Source: SAR86 cluster bacterium (GTDB lineage Bacteria; Pseudomonadota; Gammaproteobacteria; Pseudomonadales; Pseudohongiellaceae). From it: 38,941 nucleotides of DNA. The translations under genes were made by a program, and so were the position numbers. Below the pieces are notes generated by a model, which saw nothing but the letters and a program-made list of their open reading frames with translations, searched no databases and was not told the DNA's origin. The stretch is from the NCBI GenBank assembly GCA_002402175.1, contig NVVJ01000013.1:45447-84387 (forward strand), given 5' to 3'. How positions within the stretch are numbered: the first letter of the stretch is position 1; every line of letters begins with the position of its first letter. Below, piece by piece: positions 1-6,909 of the stretch.

Positions 1-642
1 GAGCCAATAGGCATGTTGTTGTGCATCGGGAGACATCAATGCCTGCGAATAAGCGACGAACCCGGCTTGTGCCCCACCACTGTAAGCAAACTGAAAAGCC
101 TGACCTACGTTTTCTCCCATGACTAATTTATCGCGAGTAGCCTCAAGTAACTTCAAGTTGCTCAGTACCTCAATGGCGGCCACACCGTAAGGTGCAAGCT
201 TTGGGTTTGCGATAGCAATTTTTGTGTAATTATTCCCATTACCAAGAAAATTCTCATCAGGAATTGGTTGTGCCGCTAATGACCACAACACTAAACGCCC
301 GACCGCGTAAGTTCTGGCTACGCCGTCGGCTGTATAGCCCTCTTCTGCCAGCAATTCAGGGCGTAGTTGATCCGCTGAAAAGAACAGGTCAAAGGGAGCG
401 CCGTTGCGTATTTGCGCATACAGTCTGCCACTGGAGCTCTTGATAAGCTTAAGCTTATGAGAAGTCGTTTGCTCAAAAGCCTGTTTGATCACTTCCATAG
501 TGGCAGCAAAATTTGATGCCACAGCAACATTCAGGCTATCTCCATGCGCAGGCAGACTAAGCAGGCAAAGGTAAATTGCCAACAGTTTGGAAAATGCCCT
601 TAAGTAAACAGGGTAAGTCTTTGAAATTTCTGAATAAGCCAT
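1..642 (-). CDS. modA: Molybdate ABC transporter periplasmic binding protein (3' end outside window)
   Basis: Binds molybdate in the periplasm and delivers it to the ModBC permease. The reverse strand is open from an ATG at 642 to the window edge, giving 214 residues without a stop. A signal peptide occupies about residues 1-36 (hydrophobic LLAIYLCLLSLPAHG), followed by LNVAVASNFAATM, the usual ModA mature start. Family landmarks follow: SSSGRLYAQIRNGAPFDLFFSAD, then YAVGRLVLWS, IANPKLAPYG, and GQAFQFAYSGGAQAGFVAYSQ near the edge. The start has no clear Shine-Dalgarno sequence, and a ModE-like palindrome ends 4 bp upstream of it. The truncation is due only to the window boundary. The partners modB and modC would be expected just outside. 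Family assignment is firm; anion preference (molybdate versus tungstate) cannot be told. Confidence 0.9.
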   Translation of the reverse strand, partial: MAYSEISKTYPVYLRAFSKLLAIYLCLLSLPAHGDSLNVAVASNFAATMEVIKQAFEQTTSHKLKLIKSSSGRLYAQIRNGAPFDLFFSADQLRPELLAEEGYTADGVARTYAVGRLVLWSLAAQPIPDENFLGNGNNYTKIAIANPKLAPYGVAAIEVLSNLKLLEATRDKLVMGENVGQAFQFAYSGGAQAGFVAYSQALMSPDAQQHAYWL

Positions 643-645
643 TAT

Positions 646-669
646 CGTTATGTAGTAAGGTATATAACG
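646..669. promoter_or_regulatory. ModE-type operator upstream of modA
   Basis: CGTTATGTA, six spacer bases, TATATAACG: nine-base arms that match as an inverted repeat at 8 of 9 positions. The 9-6-9 architecture and the CGTTAT...ATAACG ends agree with the ModE operator known in front of E. coli modABC. It covers the predicted -10 box and ends 4 bp before the modA start codon. Inference: molybdate-bound ModE represses this gene. No modE gene is in the window. Confidence 0.7.
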
Positions 670-690
670 AGAGTTTAAAGGCCGTAGCAA
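662..690 (-). promoter_or_regulatory. Predicted sigma-70 promoter of modA
   Basis: On the minus strand TTGCTA (690-685) and TTATAT (667-662) are separated by exactly 17 nt and point to modA. Transcription would start near 655, leaving only about 12 nt of leader. The -10 hexamer lies inside the ModE-like palindrome, so bound repressor would block polymerase. Confidence 0.55.
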
Positions 691-948
691 TAATTGCAAG
701 TAACTTACCCTTAGTCACAGAATCGATATTGGAGGTAAACGACTGGCAGTAAATGATAGGCAGGAAAGGCTGCTAGGAAAGACATAGACTAATACATTAT
801 CAAGTAACGGTGAATTGCACCGACTACTACGTAAGTAACCAGCTTTGTCAGATCGATACATAGCCCGTGTACTGCATAGCCTTTGCGTTTTGCTAAGGCA
901 GAATATTGAATATGATCAACTAAAACAAACCACTAAAAGCTTTACCTA
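670..948. other. Intergenic region between divergent modA and the integrase gene
   Basis: Apart from the modA -35 box at 685-690, I find no open frame with a ribosome binding site, RNA gene or terminator here. A weak TTGCTA/TATGAT pair (15 nt spacing) lies just ahead of the recombinase gene but is too poorly spaced to call a promoter. Confidence 0.5.
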
Positions 949-2154
949 ATGCCTAATATTGCTCCCCCTACTGCATTCTTTGACACTCTAAACGCAATGG
1001 CCAATCCATTTAAGCAACCTGTCAGCTCGGTTGCTCATTTGCTAGCTGATGCCCCTCCCGAAGCGGTTCAGGATTATCAGTATGCCAGTGAGTTCATCTA
1101 TAGCTATCGAGGAAGCCCAGACACCTTCAACACCTATCGTCGTGAGGTCGAACACTTCCTGCACTGGTGCTGGCTAATCGCTCAAAAGTCGCTAGATCAA
1201 GTCGTTAGAATGGATATCGAAACCTATATAGAGTTCTCTAAACAGCCTCCTGTGAAATGGATTGGCGAGAAAAACGTGCCTCGGTTTGTTGAGCACCAGG
1301 GGCAAAGAGTTTCCAACCCCGACTGGCGCCCGTATGTGAACAGCGGCGGCGAATATGTAGTCTCACAGGCTGCACTACAGTCACTATTCAGTGTGTTAAG
1401 TAGTTTCTATAACTTTATGATTCAGGAGAACTTTCTCTCTGCTAACCCGGTGGCGCAAATTCGCCAAAAGAGTAAATTTCTGCGCAAGCAGCAGGGTCAG
1501 AGCAAAATACGGCGCCTTTCGCCACTTCAGTGGGACTACGTAATAGAGACCGCCGCTGAAATGGCCAAAGACCAGCCTCAAATTCACGAACGTACCTTGT
1601 TCATCATGAATGCACTATTTGCCATGTACCTTCGAATATCCGAACTGGTAGATACCAGCCGGTGGCAGCCTCAAATGGGTCACTTTCAACCCGATCAGGA
1701 AGGAAACTGGTGGTTTGTCACAGTAGGTAAAGGCAATAAAGAAAGGGAGATATCGGTAAGTGACGCCATGTTAGAGGCATTGAAGCGCTACCGTAAGTCT
1801 CGCGGCCTCAACGTATTGCCAGCACCTGGCGAGTCAGCTCCCCTAATACATAAAACTCGTGGCAGGGGTGGCATTACCAGTACCCGTCAAATAAGAGGCA
1901 TCGTGCAGAAATGCTTTGACCAGGCGGCTGAGAAAATGCGCAAAGAAGGCTTTGAAGAAGACGCGCAGCGCCTGGGTGCAGCTACAGTGCATTGGCTCCG
2001 ACATACTGGCATATCGGAGGATGTGAAGCATCGCCCTAGAGAGCATGTAAGAGATGATGCGGGCCATGGTTCCAGCGCAATTACAGACAGGTATATAGAT
2101 GTTGAAAGAGCCGAGCGACACGCCTCGGCAAGGAGAAAATTGATCAGTAATTGA
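949..2154 (+). CDS. Tyrosine recombinase / integrase family protein
   Basis: Site-specific DNA recombinase of the XerC/XerD/phage integrase family, 401 residues. An N-terminal SAM-like core-binding domain (about 40-170; YRGSPDTFNTYRREVEHFL) precedes the catalytic domain (about 185-395). The full active site is visible: Arg229 (YLRISELVD), Lys261 in VGKGNKE, His348 and Arg351 (HWLRH), His373 (AGHGSS) and the nucleophile Tyr382 (DRYIDV). With no key residue missing the protein should be active. It stands alone: no excisionase, no phage genes and no recognisable att pair. The stop codon lies inside a strong inverted repeat. No clear Shine-Dalgarno precedes the ATG. It is not XerC or XerD by context, and its target is unknown. 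Confidence 0.9.
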   Translation: MPNIAPPTAFFDTLNAMANPFKQPVSSVAHLLADAPPEAVQDYQYASEFIYSYRGSPDTFNTYRREVEHFLHWCWLIAQKSLDQVVRMDIETYIEFSKQPPVKWIGEKNVPRFVEHQGQRVSNPDWRPYVNSGGEYVVSQAALQSLFSVLSSFYNFMIQENFLSANPVAQIRQKSKFLRKQQGQSKIRRLSPLQWDYVIETAAEMAKDQPQIHERTLFIMNALFAMYLRISELVDTSRWQPQMGHFQPDQEGNWWFVTVGKGNKEREISVSDAMLEALKRYRKSRGLNVLPAPGESAPLIHKTRGRGGITSTRQIRGIVQKCFDQAAEKMRKEGFEEDAQRLGAATVHWLRHTGISEDVKHRPREHVRDDAGHGSSAITDRYIDVERAERHASARRKLISN

Positions 2155-2175
2155 GGTTCCTCTACTGATCAATTT
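2137..2175. repeat. 13-bp perfect inverted repeat spanning the integrase stop codon
   Basis: AAATTGATCAGTA (2137-2149) and its exact reverse complement TACTGATCAATTT (2163-2175) flank 13 bases that themselves contain GAGG..CCTC. The integrase stop (2152-2154) is in the loop. No T-run follows on the plus strand. It may be a transcript-ending or mRNA-stabilising hairpin, or a binding site for the recombinase; the sequence does not decide. Confidence 0.7.
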
Positions 2176-2359
2176 AGCCAGTAAGCGTCTTTTCGTAGAT
2201 ATTGTAATCATTCTGGCTGGTCTGGATGTTTTCTAGACTTATCTAATGTAGAAAACCCCTTCTCAGGCGCGTGAATATGGCTTAGTCTCTAGGTTTTCTT
2301 ACAGGGCTCGGCAGAGCCTGTTATGTCATCACTACGTTTCAAAAACTTTGTGGAGAGTT

Positions 2360-4606
2360 ATGAAAATCAGTAGAGAGAAATTTAAGTCAGGGAAGCAGTT
2401 TTCAAATCGTTTAATTCAGGGTGCCGTAATAGCGGCTCTTGCTGTCATGAGTACAGGCCTGAATGCACAGGAAGATACCTCTCAACTCAATACAGTTCTT
2501 GATATCGATACTTTGTACACGCCGCTAATCAGCAAGCCAGTTTATGGTGAAACCGCTGCTAGCCTGCTAAGAGAACTGCAAACCAAGCATTATTCATCCG
2601 TTCAAATTGACGATAATTTCTCATCATTAGTATTCGACAGCTATCTCGATGCGCTGGATGGCTCCAAACTGTACCTTCTCAAAGATGATGTTGATCGGTT
2701 TAGCTCATACCGCTACACCCTCGATGACAGCCTAAAAAGTGGCAGTGTCGAAGCAGGCTTTGATATTTACAATACCTACTACAAGCGCATCCTCGAAAGA
2801 ATGGTTTATGCAATTGATCGAGTAGAGAACCATATCGCTGAAATGGACTTCACTCTCGACGAGGTTATCGAGCTAGATCGAGAAGACGCTCCATTTGCTG
2901 TATCAGTTGCAGCACTCGATGAAATTTGGCGCCTTAGAATTAAAAACAGTGTCTTGAGTTTAAAACTAACTGGCGATACCGACGACGAAATTAAAGAAAA
3001 GCTAGGCAAGCGATATCGTAATCAGTTAAGTCAAATTGGCAAAACAAACAGTCGAGATATTTTTCAGGCTTATTTGTCCACTGTCGCAACAGCGGTCGAC
3101 CCTCACACATCGTATTTCTCTCCACGAGATTCAGAAAATTTCAACATGGGCCTATCTCTTTCTCTGCAAGGAATTGGCGCGCAGCTAACCACCGACGAAG
3201 AATACACCAAGGTCGCCGAGTTGATAAAAGGTGGACCTGCAGAACGCGGCAATGAATTAAAAGCAGGAGATCGAATAATCGCTATAGGCCAGGGAGTTGA
3301 TGGCGAGCTTCAAGATGTTGTTGGCATGCGCCTAGATGATGTCGTTGCACAAATTCGAGGCGAGAAAGGCACAGTCGTACGCCTAAATGTTATTCCTGCC
3401 GATGAAATTAATGAGTCCTCGGCCACAATTGTCAGCATTACCAGAGACACAGTTAAGCTTGAGGATCAGTCAGCCAAAAAAGAAGTAATCGAATTAAGTT
3501 ATAACGGTGACTCCTATAAAATTGGCATCATCGATTTACCAACCTTTTACTTTGACTTCGAGGCAGCTTCTCGCGGCGAAGAAGATTACAAAAGCTCTAC
3601 GCGTGACGTACATGTTTTGCTCGATGAACTGGTTGAAGAGAACGTTGACGCGATCGTTGTTGATCTACGAAATAACGGCGGCGGCAGTTTAAGCGAAGCC
3701 AATCAACTGGTAGGCCTTTTTATCGAAACCGGCGCCACGGTACAAATCCGCTACTCTGGTTTACGCAATGGTTTCACTCGATCATTTGGTGACAACGATC
3801 CGGATATTGCATACGCCGGCCCTCTTGCTGTTTTGGTAAATCGAACAAGTGCTTCGGCTTCTGAAATTTTTGCTGGCGCTATACAGGACTACCAACGTGG
3901 CATCGTGCTCGGTGGGCAGACCTTTGGAAAAGGAACAGTTCAGGAAATAATTCCAATGGACTACGGACAGGTTAAACTCACTCGTTCTAAGTTCTACCGC
4001 ATCTCCGGGGCAAGCACGCAGCATCGCGGTGTGATGCCTGATATCGCTTTCCCGGATTTTTACGATGCCTACGACGACATCGGCGAAAGCAGCTTAGATG
4101 GCGCCCTGCCCTGGGATACAGTTCGACCTGTTGAGTATCGTTCTTACAACGACATCAAAGCCCTGGTGCCACAGCTGCAAGCTTTGCACGATCAGCGCGC
4201 GGAGACTTCACCAGACTTCATCTATCTTCAGGGTCAGATAGCTCGAACTAAAGAGTTACGCCAAAGAGAAGAGTTGTCACTGAATGAGTTAATAGTTAAA
4301 ACCGAACGAGAAGAATCGCGAAGAGTAGAATTCGACGCCGAGAATATGCGCAGACTGTTAAAAGGTTTAACGCTGCGTGAATGGGTTGAGGAAGGCGAAG
4401 AAGATGATGATACCGACGAAGAAGAACAGCCAGCTAACAGCGATGTAAGCGTAGCTGATAACTCTGACGCAGATGAAGACGAAGAACCAGACGAGGAAGA
4501 TCCATTGCTGCTTGAAAGCGGACGTATCCTGGCAGACCTCATTGCTCTAAATCAAACCAACCTAAGTGCACAGAACGACTTACCCACCGGCTCTGATAAC
4601 CGCTAG
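2360..4606 (+). CDS. prc: Carboxy-terminal processing protease Prc/Tsp (family S41A)
   Basis: Periplasmic tail-specific protease that trims or degrades proteins from their C-termini, including cell-wall hydrolases. I chose ATG 2360 (748 residues) over an in-frame TTG at 2348 because GGAGAG stands 4-5 nt upstream. A signal peptide runs to about residue 36 (ending GLNAQ). An N-terminal helical domain leads to a PDZ domain (about 230-330; LQGIGAQLTTDEEYTKV...GDRIIAIG). The S41 core carries the Ser/Lys dyad: Ser499 in SASASEIF and Lys524 in FGKGTVQ, 25 apart as in E. coli Prc. The C-terminal domain is longer than in E. coli (about 680 residues) because of a very acidic Asp/Glu-rich stretch around 680-725. 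Monocistronic. Confidence 0.96.
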   Translation: MKISREKFKSGKQFSNRLIQGAVIAALAVMSTGLNAQEDTSQLNTVLDIDTLYTPLISKPVYGETAASLLRELQTKHYSSVQIDDNFSSLVFDSYLDALDGSKLYLLKDDVDRFSSYRYTLDDSLKSGSVEAGFDIYNTYYKRILERMVYAIDRVENHIAEMDFTLDEVIELDREDAPFAVSVAALDEIWRLRIKNSVLSLKLTGDTDDEIKEKLGKRYRNQLSQIGKTNSRDIFQAYLSTVATAVDPHTSYFSPRDSENFNMGLSLSLQGIGAQLTTDEEYTKVAELIKGGPAERGNELKAGDRIIAIGQGVDGELQDVVGMRLDDVVAQIRGEKGTVVRLNVIPADEINESSATIVSITRDTVKLEDQSAKKEVIELSYNGDSYKIGIIDLPTFYFDFEAASRGEEDYKSSTRDVHVLLDELVEENVDAIVVDLRNNGGGSLSEANQLVGLFIETGATVQIRYSGLRNGFTRSFGDNDPDIAYAGPLAVLVNRTSASASEIFAGAIQDYQRGIVLGGQTFGKGTVQEIIPMDYGQVKLTRSKFYRISGASTQHRGVMPDIAFPDFYDAYDDIGESSLDGALPWDTVRPVEYRSYNDIKALVPQLQALHDQRAETSPDFIYLQGQIARTKELRQREELSLNELIVKTEREESRRVEFDAENMRRLLKGLTLREWVEEGEEDDDTDEEEQPANSDVSVADNSDADEDEEPDEEDPLLLESGRILADLIALNQTNLSAQNDLPTGSDNR

Positions 4607-4607
4607 C

Positions 4608-4636
4608 AAAAAAAAGGCCCTCAAAATGAGGGCCTT
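4608..4636 (-). terminator. Intrinsic terminator oriented for minus-strand transcripts
   Basis: A perfect 10-bp stem, AAGGCCCTCA (4614-4623) and TGAGGGCCTT (4627-4636), with an AAA loop. Eight A residues (4608-4615) precede it on the plus strand, so on the minus strand the hairpin is followed by a U-run. On the plus strand it is followed by CAAGCGGG, so it is a weak terminator for prc. It suits a minus-strand transcript coming from the tRNA-Ser side. Confidence 0.75.
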
Positions 4637-5061
4637 CAAGCGGGTTGCTCTTGGAGGATTCAATCAATTTGTAGTTGATTGAGACTCTATTAAACCAGTT
4701 GAATATAGCTATGGCATTGCTTAAAAAAGGCGATGTTGGGATGTATTGTGGCGAGAATGTGGCTAAGGGGATTTAGGGCTTTAGTACTGATGTGGCTGGG
4801 ATCTTATTACTTTGCCGGAGGAGAGATTGATTGGAATCGCCTTTGGGCGATTTCAACCACTGCGAGTTGTTAGCAGTAGTCAGGGTATAACCAAAGATTG
4901 AAGTTTTCACTGAGCTCTGGTGGCTGGCGCTGGCGCCAGTCTTGATTGCTGCGCAATCGATCGAACTAGAGAGTTCGGATCTTCATCCTCCGCTTTTGGG
5001 GCGGCAGTGGATTAGATAATGAAGTGCTGAACTGGATGATGTGCAGGATCTAGATCGAATA
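4637..5061. other. Gene-free stretch between prc and tRNA-Ser
   Basis: No credible protein gene. It contains an 8-bp inverted repeat TCAATCAA/TTGATTGA (4660-4667 and 4675-4682, 7-nt spacer), a hairpin GATTGC-TGC-GCAATC near 4945, the palindrome GATCTAGATC near 5049, and repeat copy A at 4819-4890. The concentration of small hairpins between a minus-strand tRNA and a minus-strand terminator leaves room for a structured trailer or an unrecognised small RNA. Confidence 0.4.
4819..4890. repeat. Diverged repeat, copy A (partner at 5213-5282)
   Basis: Begins AGGAGAGATTGAT and contains the hairpin AATCGCC-TTTG-GGCGATT, then TCAACCACTGCGAG. The segment at 5213-5282 aligns with it along about 65-70 bases, at roughly three quarters identity by eye. 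The first 12-13 bases resemble the 3' acceptor/T-arm end of the nearby tRNA-Ser gene as read on the plus strand. Confidence 0.6.
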
Positions 5062-5152
5062 TGGCGGAGGAGGAGAGATTCGAACTCTCGGAGGGCTATT
5101 CACCCTCGCTGGTTTTCAAGACCAGTGCATTCAACCGCTCTGCCACCCCTCC
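5062..5152 (-). tRNA. serT: tRNA-Ser(UGA)
   Basis: Reads serine from UCN codons. On the minus strand the gene starts GGAGGGGTGGC and ends CTCCTCCGCCA, with CCA encoded. The seven-base acceptor pairs fully (one G-U). The anticodon stem CTGGT/ACCAG encloses the loop CTTGAAA, giving anticodon TGA. The long variable arm (GAGGGTGAATAGCCCTC) is typical of a class II serine tRNA, and the T-arm is GAGAGTTCGAATCTCTC. Length 91. Its own promoter lies just upstream. In E. coli serT also neighbours yccA and tusE, matching the order here. Confidence 0.96.
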
Positions 5153-5166
5153 GCGATAGGAGCGGA

Positions 5167-5194
5167 ATCTTACTACAATACCGAATCTAGTCAA
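5167..5194 (-). promoter_or_regulatory. Promoter of tRNA-Ser(UGA)
   Basis: On the minus strand TTGACT (5194-5189) and TAAGAT (5172-5167) are 16 nt apart, followed by a GC-rich discriminator. The predicted start near 5160 is 8 nt before the mature tRNA. Close match to sigma-70 consensus and sensible placement for a stable RNA gene. Confidence 0.75.
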
Positions 5195-5212
5195 CAGCTG
5201 TGACGCGTGTAT

Positions 5213-5282
5213 CAGGAGAGATTGATCTAAATCGCCTCAAGGTGATCTCGACCATTACGAGGTGTAGTAAATGTAGGGTTAG
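5213..5282. repeat. Diverged repeat, copy B (partner at 4819-4890)
   Basis: AGGAGAGATTGATCTAAATC, then CGCCTCAAGGTGATC, a weakened version of the copy A hairpin, then GACCATTACGAGGTGT. It sits between the intact tRNA-Ser promoter and the tRNA-Ser pseudogene, as copy A sits beyond the intact tRNA. This fits tandem duplication of the locus. Confidence 0.6.
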
Positions 5283-5340
5283 CGTGAGACGCTGAGGAAG
5301 AATTTAGCTGTGATGGCAGCCTTCGGTTGTCTTGCGTGCT

Positions 5341-5403
5341 GTCGCACTTGTCGAACTTGTCGAACTTGTCGAACTTGTCGAACTTGTCGAACTTGTCGAA
5401 CTC
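5341..5403. repeat. 9-bp tandem repeat array GTCGAACTT, seven units
   Basis: One variant unit (GTCGCACTT, 5341-5349), five perfect GTCGAACTT units (5350-5394) and a last unit GTCGAACTC (5395-5403) that runs directly into tRNA-Ser homology. The unit resembles the T-loop region GTTCGA of the tRNA read on the other strand, so the array probably grew from the broken T-arm. The period of nine keeps frames open on both strands; these are not convincing protein genes. Confidence 0.9.
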
Positions 5404-5467
5404 TCGGAGGGCTATTCACCCTCGCTGGTTTCAAGACCAGTGCATTCAACCGCTCTGCCACCCCTCC
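5397..5467 (-). pseudogene. tRNA-Ser(UGA) pseudogene lacking its 3' end
   Basis: The 71 bases are identical to the 5' part of the intact tRNA-Ser at 5062-5152 (acceptor 5' strand, D-arm, anticodon arm, variable arm, start of T-arm), apart from one missing base in the anticodon loop, which leaves a six-base loop. The remaining T-arm and acceptor 3' strand are absent, and the sequence passes into the 9-bp array. Upstream a TTGACT box survives (5489-5484 on the minus strand), but the 16-nt spacer and -10 box of the intact copy are deleted. It can be neither expressed nor folded properly. Confidence 0.88.
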
Positions 5468-5537
5468 CGATAGGGACGCCCCCAGTCAATAAGGAATGAA
5501 TAGTGATTAGTACATAGGGTGGCATGGCCGAAATCCG

Positions 5538-5565
5538 TTGATTTTGGTCTGGTTACAGGTATGAT
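5538..5565 (+). promoter_or_regulatory. Candidate promoter of yccA
   Basis: TTGATT (5538-5543) and TATGAT (5560-5565) with 16-nt spacing. Transcription would begin near 5572 with a leader of about 138 nt before yccA. Both hexamers are reasonable, but alternatives nearer the gene exist. Confidence 0.4.
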
Positions 5566-5709
5566 ATTTCGTAGAAACGGTGCGGGCTGTGGCGTTCAGA
5601 CCATTGAAATGCCGTCTTGCTGCCCTCATATTGAAATAGTACATAAGCACACCAAGTTTTGGCCGTAATGGTCGTTAAACTGGTTAATAGCATTTGTTGG
5701 AGATATACA

Positions 5710-6381
5710 ATGAGCAATGTTGAATTAGATATAAGCAGCCGCCGGGAATCGGCGTTATCCACCAATAAAGTTGTCCGCAATACTTACATGTTGCTGTCCA
5801 TGACTTTATTTTTCAGCGCAATCAGTGCGGTTATCACCATGGCCATGCAGCTTGGTCAGGGCGCTGGTTTCATTATGCTTATTGGCGGCTTTATCATGAG
5901 CTTTGTAGTTAGGGCCAAGGCAAATTCCTCTGCCGGCCTAGTTGCCGTATTTATCTTTGCAGGTCTTATGGGTGGCGCGTTAGGGCCAACTATTTCCATG
6001 TATATTGCGGCCTATGCAAATGGCGGTGTTATCGTGGCTCAGGCCCTGGGTGGTACTGCTCTTATCTTTTTGTCTCTATCGGGTTATGTGTTAACCACTG
6101 GTAAGAATTTCAATTTCCTTGGCGGGTTTATCTTTACCGGCATGATGGTTGTTATAGTGGCAATGATTGCTAATATCTTTCTGCAAATTCCAGCATTTAG
6201 TCTGGCAATTTCCTCAGCAGTTATATTGCTAATGTCTGGCTTTATTCTGTTTGATACCAGCCGAATCATAAACGGTGGTGAGCGCAACTACATAATCGCT
6301 ACAATTTCTCTGTATTTAAGTATCTTTAATATATTTATTCACCTGCTGCATTTACTAGGTGCTCTCACAGGAAGAAATTAA
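5710..6381 (+). CDS. yccA: Bax inhibitor-1 family membrane protein, YccA-like
   Basis: Inner-membrane protein of the BI-1/YccA family; E. coli YccA is a substrate and modulator of the FtsH protease that protects the SecYEG translocon. The 223-residue product has seven hydrophobic segments. Close matches to E. coli YccA as I remember it include the N-terminal LSTNKVVRNTYMLLSMTL, the middle ALGGTALIF...GYVLTTGKNFNFLGG, and the C-terminal ILFDTSRIINGGERNYI. I chose ATG 5710, which has GGAG eight nt upstream; a longer frame from 5659 lacks support. An intrinsic terminator follows, separating it from tusD. Proximity to serT and tusE is conserved in E. coli. Confidence 0.93.
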   Translation: MSNVELDISSRRESALSTNKVVRNTYMLLSMTLFFSAISAVITMAMQLGQGAGFIMLIGGFIMSFVVRAKANSSAGLVAVFIFAGLMGGALGPTISMYIAAYANGGVIVAQALGGTALIFLSLSGYVLTTGKNFNFLGGFIFTGMMVVIVAMIANIFLQIPAFSLAISSAVILLMSGFILFDTSRIINGGERNYIIATISLYLSIFNIFIHLLHLLGALTGRN

Positions 6382-6420
6382 TACCAGCGCTTTTGTTACC
6401 GGCGCATGGAATTAACGATT

Positions 6421-6444
6421 GCCCCAGCTTGTCTGGGGCTTTTT
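6421..6444 (+). terminator. Intrinsic terminator after yccA
   Basis: GCCCCAG (6421-6427), five-base loop, CTGGGGC (6433-6439), then TTTTT (6440-6444). A standard GC-rich seven-base stem with a U-run on the plus strand. Confidence 0.88.
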
Positions 6445-6486
6445 GTTTCAGTAATCAATTAAACATTCTCAAGAAAGAAAACAGCA

Positions 6487-6876
6487 GTGAAATTTTCAAT
6501 TGTTATTTATGCGGCACCTTATTCCTCTGAAGCGGCAGCGACTGCTCTCAGGTTTTCTCAGGCTGCTCTCAAGAACGGCCATGAGGTCTATCGCCTGTTT
6601 TTCTTTGGCGATGGTGTTCACAATGCTAGCCGTCTTACAGTTGTGTCTCAGGACGAAAAAAATATTCAACAGCAATGGCAGCAGTTAATCGACGAGCATA
6701 AGCTAGACTGTGTTGTTTGCGTATCCTCCGCAATTAAGCGTGGGATTGTGGATAAAACCGAGTCCACGCGTTATGAAATGAATGCAGTGAGTGCGCACGA
6801 AAACTTTGAAGTTGCGGGCCTGGGCCAGCTGATCGACGCCACACTAAATTCAGATCGTGTTGTAAATTTTGGTTAA
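6487..6876 (+). CDS. tusD: Sulfurtransferase TusD (DsrE family)
   Basis: Catalytic subunit of the TusBCD hexamer, which takes persulfide sulfur from TusA and hands it to TusE in the relay feeding MnmA. The 129-residue protein matches E. coli TusD in length (128). The active cysteine is Cys78 in VVCVSSAIKRG, with a further Cys75. It starts with GTG (6487), preceded by a purine-rich AAGAAAG. First gene of a tusDCBE run; about 30 nt separate it from tusC. Confidence 0.95.
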   Translation: MKFSIVIYAAPYSSEAAATALRFSQAALKNGHEVYRLFFFGDGVHNASRLTVVSQDEKNIQQQWQQLIDEHKLDCVVCVSSAIKRGIVDKTESTRYEMNAVSAHENFEVAGLGQLIDATLNSDRVVNFG

Positions 6877-6909
6877 AGGTAAAAAGGTTAAAGACCAGCA
6901 AAATTAATC

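Noticed and set aside
4711..4776. A 21-codon frame starting MALLKKGDVG in the gap after prc
   Set aside because: No ribosome binding site or recognisable family; such short frames are expected by chance.
5062..5467. Integrated element bounded by tRNA-Ser attachment sites
   Set aside because: An integrative element would duplicate the tRNA 3' end and carry cargo; here the 5' part is duplicated, only about 250 bp separate the copies, and the recombinase lies outside, beyond prc.
5279..5492. Open frames on both strands through the 9-bp array (repeated Cys-Arg-Thr or Val-Arg-Gln)
   Set aside because: They exist because a 9-bp unit without stops stays open in every frame; they cover a tRNA pseudogene and lack ribosome binding sites.
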